Part shown: positions 12,201-24,200 of the stretch, in pieces
Numbering within the stretch: the stretch's first letter is position 1
Layout: the number at the start of each line of letters is the position of its first letter
Assembly (NCBI GenBank): GCA_032622095.1
Contig: CP136068.1
Location: 4,195,314 to 4,259,313 of the forward strand
DNA length: 64,000 bases
Origin: Siphonodentalium dalli
Taxonomy: Eukaryota; Mollusca; Scaphopoda; Gadilida; Siphonodentaliidae
Direction of reading: 5' to 3'
Notes under the pieces: model-generated
The model's input: the letters and a program-made list of their open reading frames with translations, nothing else
What the model was told of the DNA's origin: nothing
The model's database searches: none
Translations under genes and position numbers: made by a program

Positions 12201-15200
12201 ATACGACTCCGCATTTTAGTATCGGCTGACTTACGATTACGTCATCGTAGTCTGCATAATAAACTCCGGCTCCGAATCTGTGTTTTTAATTTGCTCCCCA
12301 CAAGTACGTCACTCGTAGTTTAGTCACGGAAATCTCCGAATACCGGTGGTGGTATTATTCATTTATTTTACGGGTTATTTATTATGCGATCGGAATGGGA
12401 CTTGGATCATTTTAATCACAACAGGGAGGGCTTTCCGATTGCGTTTTGTAGTTTCTAGACTGAATAAATCCTTTAAAAGTGTATCATAGATTTCAGCCTA
12501 TAACTCGCAAATTTTTTACCCAGTATTTCCCCTCAAAATGTGAATGTGACTTATACATCGGGAAGTCAATAAGGAGGTAGGGGGCTGAATTCTGGGCTTC
12601 AACCATGAACACAGGTGGGTTTTGGCAGTTACCGCAACAAAGAGTGCATGACCTTTCACCTCAAAACAAGGTCTGTATGAATGAAAAGACAAATTAAAGT
12701 CAAACTCAGTCTGAGGAAGGGTTTCTGATTTGTTACCACATTGTATTTACCGTAAACACAACACTAAGAAATCATAATGCAGTATGTAAGGGTGCCATAT
12801 GAATAACTACAGAATGGAAAATACCTGCAAAGGGTCTCAATTTCCATGCCAGCGAATCCAAAAGCACTGTCGCCTTGTACGCAAACAACTCGCTTCTTAG
12901 GGTCATGGTCCCGACACCATACAGCACACGCCATGGCAAACCCCAAACCCACTCCCATCGTACCAAACGTGCCTGCGTCTAGTCTGAAATGAGAGTCACA
13001 CAATCAAATATCAAACCAACTCTGTCTAAAAGAGGATGCAAGAGGAATAACTCTATAGTCGTGACCAGAGCCTAACCGTTTTCAAATGAAACATGTTCAG
13101 GGTTGGCACTGGACCAAAATGTTCTCTTGCCAATTTGTTTGTATTTGTCAAATTTAATTGAGGGTATAATAGGCGAAATTGAATGAAATTCTCGAATATT
13201 CTTATTGTGCTTAAGCACGATAAGGAATACATTATTGTGCAAATATTTGCCAAATTTAATTGAGGGTATAATTGGCGAAATTGAATGAAATTCTCGAATA
13301 TTCTTATTGTGCTTAAGCACGATAAGGGAATCCTAACGCAAATACATCCTTATTGCGCTTAAGCGCGCAATTAATATCTCCCTCATGAGATCACCCCTCT
13401 GCAAATAATAGAATTAAAGTAATTTTTAAAGCAACTCATCCTGTTCAGGCTCTTATTAAAGTTATCAGCATTTCATTTATCTGAAACAGAGTCTGTGCCA
13501 TAACGTGGTAAGGCAGCGATCTTCAACCATTGTTATGTAAACCATTTCATGATGGCGGCTGCGCTGGTGCAGCATTAATGTCATGGTAAATATTGTTATG
13601 CCAATGTTTTCTCTTATATATGTGAAACTCGCATGTATAACAAAATGCATTGGCACAGGTTTTCACAAAATTTCAGGAAGCATCCAGTCATGAAAGTGTT
13701 AATTATTTCAATGGGTTAGTAGGTTACCTATAAAACAGTCAAGCCTGGCTATAGGAACTGCACCCATAGAGAGCCCCACATACACTGGAGCAGACGACAC
13801 TCTGTTGTGCATGCTTCCCTCTGTGTGAGGCTCCCTGTGGGTTACCTATAAAACAGTCATGAGTAGGATATAGGATATATATGCCTGGATATAGGATCTG
13901 CACCCATAGAGAGCCCCACATACACTGGAGCAGACGGCACTCCATTGTGCATGCTTCCCTCTGTGTGAGGCTCCCTGTGGGTTACCTATAAAACAGTCAT
14001 GAGTAGGATATAGGATATATATGCCTGGATATAGGATCTGCAATTTGTAAAATGAGCTAGCCCACTCTAGCTGAACATTCAAACAGGTAAAGAACAGACC
14101 GTTCAAATTACTACTTTTAGATCGGAATCATTCAGTAGTGACTTGAATGGGAGAATCCATTAACCCTTTCTATAATAAATGGATTCTCCCAGTCATTTAA
14201 AAATTGTACAATGGATTGGTTCAGTATTCATTTGGAGGGATTTTAAAGTGATGAAAGCAGACAACAGATAAAAAAAAGTGCAGACGGAGCCCTAGTTATT
14301 GAGGTGAATGTTTGGATAATAAGTTAAACATGATCATTTGTTAAATTATTATCTGAACATTTCCTAAGGGATAACTACTCATCAATGATTCTTTAATATA
14401 GAAAGGGTTAAACTTATTATTTGAACATTTCCTTAGTGATTGGTTCTGACTCACCGATGTCTAGGTTCGTAGTTCTGCAGTATCGTCCTGCCGATGTCCA
14501 TCGTGTTAGAACCTTCATTGATGATAAAGCAATCTCTCGGTAGATTGGTCTGTATCTGTAACATATATGTTAGAACCTTCATTGATGATAAAGCAATCTC
14601 TCGGTAGATTGGTCTGTATCTGTAACATATATGTTAGAACCTTCATTGATGATAAAGCAATCTCTCGGTAGATTGGTCTGTATCTGTAACATATATGTTA
14701 GAACCTTCATTGATGATAAAGCAATCTCTCGGTAGATTGGTCTGTATCTGTAACATATTTGGGATTCTATTATATCACACAATTAACCCATAAATCCAGC
14801 CACATATGTTTTAGTAAGACACATGTGTATTATCGGCATGCCGCAGTGATGTAAGAGTTTAGCACAATTATGTTGACGTCAATGTCCACGGAACTTTATT
14901 ATTATGTTAACTAGAATATAACTAGAGGTGTGACTGTCCCAATGGGACTACGGATACCCCCCTGTTTTTAAAATACTAAGATGTTTCACATGTCAGTAAA
15001 CATTTAGTTAAAATAATAAAATAACAGTTCCCATTGCAGGTGTACAACCATAACCCTAATCTTAAACCTATTGACCGAAAAAGTGGAATAACTCCACCAA
15101 AAAATGTCGGGCAGACATCATAATCGCAGGTGCACAAGTTCCATGGTACTAAATATCTGTGCCACGTTTTTAAAAAATTGACCGAAAAATGTAGGAATAA

Positions 15201-18200
15201 AAGCTCTGACAAAAGTATACATGTTGCAAACATTTTCTAAGTCGAAAAAGGGGGGAATAACTCCACGAAAAAAAGTCTGACAATCGCAGGTGCACAGGTT
15301 CCCATGGTGGTTGATGTCTGTGCCAAGTTTCACGACAATTGATCAAAAAACGACTGAGAAAAACTCTGGATTTGTGTCCACGGATGGATGACAGACGACG
15401 GACGGACGGACGGACAAGCTGACTCCAGTATACCCCCCTAACTTCGTTGCGGGGGTATAATTATGGTATATGATTTGTGTTGGGTTATTTAGGATTGACT
15501 GTGAGATAAACATGGGTAATGAGGGTGGATGAACAATTTTGTCAACATGAAAAGACACAATTAAGATGGAACTATATTTTTTCTTGAAGGTGTCTTTACT
15601 TCCTCTTGGTTGGGATAAGGAAATCAACATTATTTCTTTTTTAACCCCAGCCGTTTCTAGATCTCCGATCATCTTTCCTTTGCTAAATTTGATTTTGTGA
15701 TAAAAATGATCTCAAATTCGTCAGACATTCTCTTTTTTCCCTATGAGAGACTCGATTATATAAGAGTATACATTGGCACAGGGTTTTCGCAAAATATCAG
15801 GAAGCTCCAATCATGAAAGAGTTAAACTACATAAAGCACTGTTCTGTAGATAAAGTAGAGGTGTGACTCGTGGCATGGTCTGTAGAGGTGTGACTCGTGG
15901 CATGGTCTGTAGAGGTGTGACTCGTGGCATGGTCTGTAGAGGTGTGACTCGTGGCATGGTCTGTAGCGGTGTGACTCGGCATATGGTCTGCAAAAAAGGT
16001 GGCTATATTAAAATGAAATGGCTCTTTCTATCCTCAAATTATGTATATGTAAATACTATTACAAAACTATAATCTGTCCAACCAATCTCATAACTGCAGG
16101 TTGCCAAGTTTCAAAAACATTTACCAACAAATGATGTAATACAAGCAAGTCTGATTATAGTGTGTCTGTCATTTGCAGAATGAGGTCCCCAGAGGGTGAA
16201 TTAATGACGTTATCCCACATCTCTAAATCCACCCTCTGGGGACCTCATTCTGCTTAGGCCTCATATTCTCTGGAAGGTTTCTTTATTATCAAATTCTATA
16301 GAAACATAGATTCTATTTCGTTTTTATTGTTTAGTTTCTACATATTCCCAAATTGGCAGACGACACATTGCATAATCGAGGTTCCCAATGGGTGCACATC
16401 ACAATAGTCACCATTTGGGAACTTCAATCTGAGTCTATGTTTTCCGTAGCAGATGAGGCCATGCAGAATGAAGTCTCAAGAGGGTGAATTTGGTGATGCT
16501 AGCCCACTGTGCGGGGTAACATCACTAAATTCACGCTCTGGGGACCTCATTCTGCAAATGACAGGCACACTAAACTCAGACTTGAACACAAGCTCAGACA
16601 AAATTACAGGGTTTTAAAACATTTCTCAAAATCGCAACTGCACAGGTGACCTTGGTACTCAATATCTTTGCCAAGCAGGCTTCTCAAAGTACTGACAGTT
16701 CCAGACCTATCGGTACCAACATGGTTCCGGGGTGGTACTGAGGTGCCAGTTACGCTACTGATAGTCTAAAGTGGTAATATTGTATGTGGCTGCTCGAATT
16801 CATACAAGGTACAGAGTTATGTGTAAATGTGGCAGGTACGAAATTATTCGTCTCAAGTCAGGAAGTAGATAACAAAGTGGATTTTGAAGAATTTAAATAA
16901 TTAATTTCGCCAATCGATTAACCAATCATTTATTTGCTGGTTGCTTTGTGTTTTGTGAAAGCTAATTAGTTGATGATTCATATCATGCAGACAATCTGAG
17001 TGACTTGAATTAATATGACATGAAATACTGTAAAAGATATGGTGACCGAGAGGGTGTAGATGATGACGTCACCATAACTGTAATTTATTTTATATCCAAA
17101 TTGGTAACAGGCAACGTCATTCCTATATATGTATGAATTATACGTTTTCCTATATATGTATAAATTATATGTATTTTTGTCGCAGACTTAACTAACAAAC
17201 CCGTTGAAAAAGCTTCTGCAGTGATCAAATATTAATAATATAATAAACATCGTCTATCGACAAATACTGGTTCACTGACTGCAAAAATTGCGGTTGTGTC
17301 ATCCGATTTAAATACAAAAATGCAGTGATGTAAACATGAAGCTGTCTGCATTAACCAACCATGTACCATATTTCAACATAACAGAACAAACCCACAAAAC
17401 AATAATTTCAAATAAAGACAAGTAAGTGTGCATGCATGTCAGTCAGCGATTGGTTGTTTGATGTTGTTTACTCATGCAAAGAGTAAAATCCAAGATGGCT
17501 GCTGGTGGCCATGTTTTTTGACCGAATGACGATCAGATGAACAGTACGACCTGTAGCCCGTGCTAATGGATTGAATTTTGAAACCCAAGATGGCCGCTGG
17601 CGGCCATGTTTTTTGTCCGAATGACCCCAAAATGACTCGTTCCCATCTATATTCCAATTTCAACAGCCATGACAAATTTTATGATCATGAGACTAAAGGT
17701 ACAACCTGTGCTAAAGGATTTAGTCATGCAAAGAGTAAAATCCAAGATGGCTGCTGGTGGCCATGTTTTTTGACCGAATGACCCCAAAATGACTCGTTCC
17801 CATCTATATTCCAATTTCAACAGCCATGACAAATTTTATGATGATCAGACTAAAGGTACGACCTGTAGCCTGTGCTAAAGGATTTAGTCATACAAAGAGT
17901 AAAATCCAAGATGGCTGCTGGCGGCCATGTTTTTTGGCCGAATGACCCCAAAATTAATCGTTCCCATCTACATGTCAATATTAACATCCATGACAAATTT
18001 CATGATGATCAGACGAACAGTACGACATGTAGCCCGTGCTAATGATTTGAATTTTGAAATCAAAGATGGCTGCTGGTGGCCATGTTTTTCGGCCGAATGA
18101 CCCCAAAATGACTCGTTCCCATCTACATGTCATTGTTAACATCCATGACAAATTTTATGATGATCAGAATAAAGGTACGACCTGAAGCCTGTGCTAAAGA

Positions 18201-21200
18201 ATTTAGTCATACAAAGAGTAAAATCCAAGATGGCTGCTGGCGGCCATGTTTTTTGGCCGAATGACCCCAAAATTACTCGTTCCCATCTACATGTCAAAAT
18301 TAACATCCATGACAAATTTCATGATGATCAGGCGAACAGTACGACCTGTGGCCCGTGCTAATGGATTAAATTTTGAAATCAAAGATGGCCACTGGCGGCC
18401 ATGTTTTTCATCCGAATGACCCCAAAATGACTCGTTCCCATCTACATTCCAATTTCAACAGCCATGAAAAATTTCATGATGATCAGACTCAAGGTACGAC
18501 CTGTAGTCCGTGCTAAAGGATTTAGTCATACAAAGAGTAAAATTCAAGATGGCTGCTGGTGGCCATGTTTTTTGGCCGAATGACCCCAAAATTACTCGTT
18601 CCCATCGACATGTCAATATTAACATCCATGACAAATTTCATGACAATAAGACGAACAGTACGGCCTGTAACCCGTGCTAATGGATTGAATTTTGAAATCC
18701 AAAATGGCCGCTGGCAGCCATGTTTTTTTCCCGAATGACCCCAAAATGACTCGTTCCCATCTACATGTCAATGTCAACATCCATGACAAATTTCATAATA
18801 ATCGGACCAAAGGTACGAACTGTAGCCCGTGCTAAAGGAAATTGTTGACGAATCACGCACACACACACACACGCACGACGGATACCAAGCCATGGCCATA
18901 GCTCAAACTATAGAAAGTAAAGTTGAGCTAAAAATGACTCATTCCCATCTACATGTCATTGTTAACATCCATGACTAATTTTATGATGATCGGACTAAAG
19001 GTACGACCTGTAGCCCGTGCTAAAGGATTTAGTCATACAAAGAGTAAATTCAAAGATGCCTGCTGGCGGCCATGTTTTTGGGCCAAATGACCCCAAAATG
19101 ACTCGTTCCCATCTACATGTCAATATTAACATCCATGACAAATTTCATGACGATCAGACAAACAGTACGACCTGTAGCCCGTGCTAATGGATTGAATTTT
19201 TAAATGCAAGATGGCCACTGGCGGCCATGTTTTTTGTCCGAATGACCCCAAAATGACTCGTTCCCATCTGCATTCCAATTTCAACAGCCCGTGCTAAAGG
19301 ATTTAGTCATGCAAAGAGTAAAATCCAAGACGGCTGCTGGCGGCCATGTTTTTTGGCCGAATGACCCCAAAATGACTCGTTCCATACTACATGTCATTGT
19401 TAACATCCATGACAAATTTTATGATGATCAGACTAAAGGTACGACCTGTAACCCGTGCTAAAGGATTTAGTCATACAAAGAGTAAAATCCAAGATGGCTG
19501 CTGGCGGCCATGTTTTTGGGCCGAATGACCCCAAAATGACTCGTTCCCATCTACATGTCAATATTAACATCCATGTCAAATTTCATTATGATCAGACGAA
19601 CAATGTGACCTGTGGCCCGTGCTAATGGATTGAATTTTGAAAACAAAGATGGCCACTGGCAGCCATGTTTTTTGTCCGAATGACCCCAAAATGACTCGTT
19701 CCCATCTACATTCCAATTTGAACAGCCATGACAAATTTCATGATTATCAGACTAAAGGTACGACCTGTAGCCCGTGCTAAAGGATTTAGTCATACAAAGA
19801 GTAAAATCGAAGATGGCTGCTGGCGGCCATGTTTTTTGCCCGAATAACCCAAAAACGACTCGTTCCCATCTACATGTCATTGTTACCATCCATGACAAAT
19901 TTCATGACGATCATATGAACAGTACGGTCTGTAGCCCGTGCTAATGGATTGAATTTTGAAATCTAAGATGGCCGCTGGCGGCTATGTTTTTTTTCCAAAT
20001 GACCCCAAAATGAATAATTCCGGTACAAATGTTGATGTCAACAGCTATGACAAATTTCATAATGATCCGATCAAAGGTACGACCTGTAGCCTGTATTGTT
20101 GACGCCTTACGCACACACACACGCACACACGGACGACAAAGCCATGGCAATAGCTCAAACTTTACAAAGTAAAGTTGAGCTAAAAATTGAAGGAATACAA
20201 TTTCTGACAAAGTTGCATCAATGGACGGATGTTCGTCCGATGGAGAGACAAGCTGATTCCATTATACTCCATTATAACTTTGTTACGGGGGTGGAGAAGG
20301 GCGAGGGGTGTATAACAAATGATCACCCACCTCATTAGGGGCAGCGTAGTAGTCACGGTGAGGGGCTATAACAACTGAATACTCACCTCGTTAAGGGCAG
20401 CATAGTAGTTCAGCGGTGTTGCATTATCAGTTATCATCCCCTGTAACAGAGAATAAGAAACAGTTATGTTTCGTCTCGAGTAAGAAGCAGTTTCTTTGAT
20501 TCGGGTAATTTCTCAAAGAAAATGTACAAAAAATTGTTTATCTATTATAATAACTCATAAAAGGATGTTTCTGTGATATTGTACATTTTGTATTGCTAGT
20601 GCTATGTATGTTAACGATTGTATGTTATAATTTCTCATGTTTATGTGATATTGTACATTTAGTATTGCTAGTGCTATGTATGCTAACGATTGTATGTTAT
20701 AATTTCTCATGTTTATGTGATATTGTACGTTTTGTATTGATCGCGCTATGTATGTTAACGATTGTATGTTATAACTTCTTAAGTTTTAGCGCCAGTTTGT
20801 GCATAACTGCAGAGAGAGAGCGTGTCAGTATCAGTCTGTCAGAATACAACATTTCTAGTATAAACCTCATCAGATATAAGTACGGATGATGACTATTTTT
20901 GAATTGATATTCTATATTATACACATAATGCAAAACTACCCCATTTCTAACATTTGGGATTCATTATTTAAATAAATATATAAACTGTATACACACCCTT
21001 ACCAAAACCGAACGCCATTATTTAGCGTTTGCTTAGCGATTACCCTTAGCGTTTTCTTAGCGTTTCCTTAGCGTTCAAATACATAAAATAAACGCTAAGA
21101 TGAATGGGGCAAACAAATGTTAAGCTTAGCGTTCAAACGCTATCTTAGCGTTTGGTTAGCGTTTGGTTAGCGTGTATATAGGGTGAAATATTTATGAGCT

Positions 21201-24200
21201 TAGCGTTCGAACGCTAAGCTTAGCGTTTGAACGCTTACCTCATTTGCATATTGTTGGTATGTTGGCAAATATACTGTTGCAATTCCTTAGCGTTTCCTTA
21301 TTCCTTAGCGTTTCCTTAGCGTTTCCTAAGCGTTTTCTTAGCGTTTCCTTAGCGTTCAAATATAATCATTTAAACGCTAATATTAACCCTCAAGTTACTG
21401 AATGGTACAGTCTTCTGGTTATGACTTAAAAGGCTGCTTAGAAATGCCTCTCCGTTTGCTCACACATATTTAGAATATGCATTTTTTTAAATGTTACAGT
21501 ACCTTACATTCTTTTCCTAAAGATTCACTAACTCATTCACTGATTGTTGACTCTCACAAAATATTCCTTCCTCATGGTGGAATTATGAACTGTAGGCTAC
21601 TCCAATTTCAGAATCAATAGAATTTATTCAAATATAATCAAATGATCTTAGCCTGATTTTCCTCTCATCTTCATATGCTATAATTACTGGGTGAAGGACA
21701 GTGTGAAATTCATCAAAACCTGGTGGTGTGCTATAAAAGATTGAGTGAAACATATATAGCAGGGTTTTGAAGTTTTTTAACTCTGTCTTTCACTCGGTCA
21801 CAATAACATGTGAAGGCCAGAGGAAATTCAGGCTATAACAAAACAGTAATTAATATATAACATTCTATCCTGATCGAGTTCTTTTCTTTACTTTAGTGAT
21901 TCATTTCTGAAAACAATAAAAGAAAAAATTAAGATTTCCAAGAATCATTGATGAAATTTCCTTCAATTTAACACAATTAAGCAACTTTACTCTGCATGCT
22001 TTCTTTGTTTTATGCAAAATGGTCCCCCACAGTTGTATTTGACAAACTAATTTTCAAGGACATCCCTTGCGATCAGGCACAATCACCTGCAGGTCTTCCG
22101 ATTGAGTTACTTTACACAAAATTATTTGTCTAGCTGTGCGGTCATAAACTTGGCATTAATATATACTTACACGATGTACCAAACAATGTTGCACATTCTT
22201 ATGACGCATGAAAAGGTATGATATCATACATGCTGGACAGTATGACATCCATATGAGACAAGAATAACTTACCCTTCATTAGACTTGAAATTATCATACG
22301 AAATCTTCATCCGACTTCTGTCATTTGTACACTTTGAGCATATTTTAGCATTAACGTCAGTCTCCTTCATGATGTCCCACATCTCTTTTTTGGAGACCGA
22401 AATTATGAATTCTGAAAATTGAAGAATTAATATAATGATAACTATTTAAAGGCTTCGTACATGTATCACCTGATTATTGATCAATTTCATGATTGGCTTA
22501 TTTATTACAACTGTAATGCATAGCATGACATATTTCCTGATTTGCAGTTTGGAAAGGGTGCAGTGCTGAAAGTTTGAATGGATGTTAATTAATGGATGAA
22601 ATAGTTTGTACGTGGATATCCTTCTTCCCATGCTGGTATATTATAGTAGTACCAAAGGACATTACAATCCAATAATTGGTACTGAAGCTACATTCATACA
22701 ATGCAGAATATCTGTACAGGGTTACAGGCTGAGCATATATCTGTTTCCAAAGTCAAACATAGGGCATATGTTCTTCTTATTAGGTGCACTACAGCCAACT
22801 TATAGAATATATGTGTTTTATGTGTATTGTCAAACCATGAAATATTATCTGCTGAGAAAATTTATAACTCATCAATTCTGCTGTTAAGTTAATTTTTTTG
22901 GTAATACCCAAAATTTAATATGGAGTTCATATATTCATTATAAGTAGAAATCCCATACAACAAAGCATATAAATGACAGATAAATGTTTAGCACAATGGA
23001 AATTCTATATTGAGGGGACCTGGTAAATTAACCTATTAATTGTACTGTATTTAAAGTATGAAGCTTAATTACCCTTCTAATATTGCTATCTTTACTAAAT
23101 TCGACAGAGATAATTGTTTTGACTCCTTGCACTGGTACATTTCAAGTAGATTTCCTTACTGTAGTCATGCAGTTTCTTCTCAAATCTTCTGTGACTGTTT
23201 CTTTGAAAAAGAAATTGTGATCTCTGAAATTGAAATAGAATAAGTCATAGTTAAAGCTATGCTGGTGTTATTCAAGCCATATTTTTATTTTAAAAATTGT
23301 AGGTAGAAATTTAATTAGCACTTCAAAGTTAATTCGCATGCATGGGCATCATGCATATATATATATACACCCATAGTAAGTTTCATTTAAATATTGCAAT
23401 ATATCAGGGGTGGCATCAGCATTTCCCCAATGCAGGGGCTACTTTATAATACAATTGACCCCTCCCCTGATTCCACCCCTACAATATATTAATATGTAGA
23501 TTAAACCCTGGATATGTGAGTCATTTGTTTTTATTCAAATTGGTTTATCCTTATGAGATTGATATATTAAATCCCATTTATACAGGGTTGTGCATGGTTT
23601 AAAGGGAATCCAAAAATCTGTGAGAGAGTAGTTGAATTGTGGAGGGCCTAGCTAGCTTGTAATGGTTCGATCCCTGTAGCTAAGATTTTATATTGCCTTT
23701 GTGTGTGACTGCATGAAAGATGATCATGCCAATATTAATTGTACTGTACATTCTCTCTATATAAAATATCATATTTTGAAGTTTCATGAGGCTATAAGCA
23801 ACATAAATTAATTTGAATTATGAAAGTACTTACCAGAGACACAAATAATGGTTTCCCGGCCATTCAGGTGCTGTTGATTCTGTGAGACTTCATAAATTAA
23901 TCCATCAAAAACACAGAAAAATGATCTCTTTTCACATTGCTTTTTAGAACAAAATCTGAGTATAAAGCTGCATAAACATGTACATCATTCATGATGGTGA
24001 GAGACAAACTGGCCAAAAACAAAGAGTCAACACTGGGCCACACATCTGTTACATAGTTTAAGAAGTATCAAATTCCAAGCTTATGGGCCAGTTCTCCCAA
24101 CTTAACAACTTTAAATTGCCCCCAGGGGATTGTCATGCAGACTCAATGATTGCATAAGGCAGTGATTTAATTTTATGTATAGGCATTATCTGGTTCTTAG

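Noticed and set aside
15811-16072. Repetitive peptides on both strands (TRGMVCRGV / PRVTPLQTM)
   Set aside because: Produced by the 27-bp minisatellite, with no start context, splice sites or flanking exon.
20593-20889. 98-codon frame with repeated [11 protein letters not shown]
   Set aside because: Artefact of the 72-bp repeat, which is divisible by three.
22606-22887. 93-codon plus-strand frame in the TTAGCG-ended element
   Set aside because: Its composition is AT-driven, no motif is seen, and it is opposite to the spliced exons found on the minus strand.
23655-23680. GGTTCGATCCC, a tRNA B-box-like motif
   Set aside because: No matching A box, acceptor stem or anticodon arm could be built around it; at most a degenerate tRNA-derived repeat.
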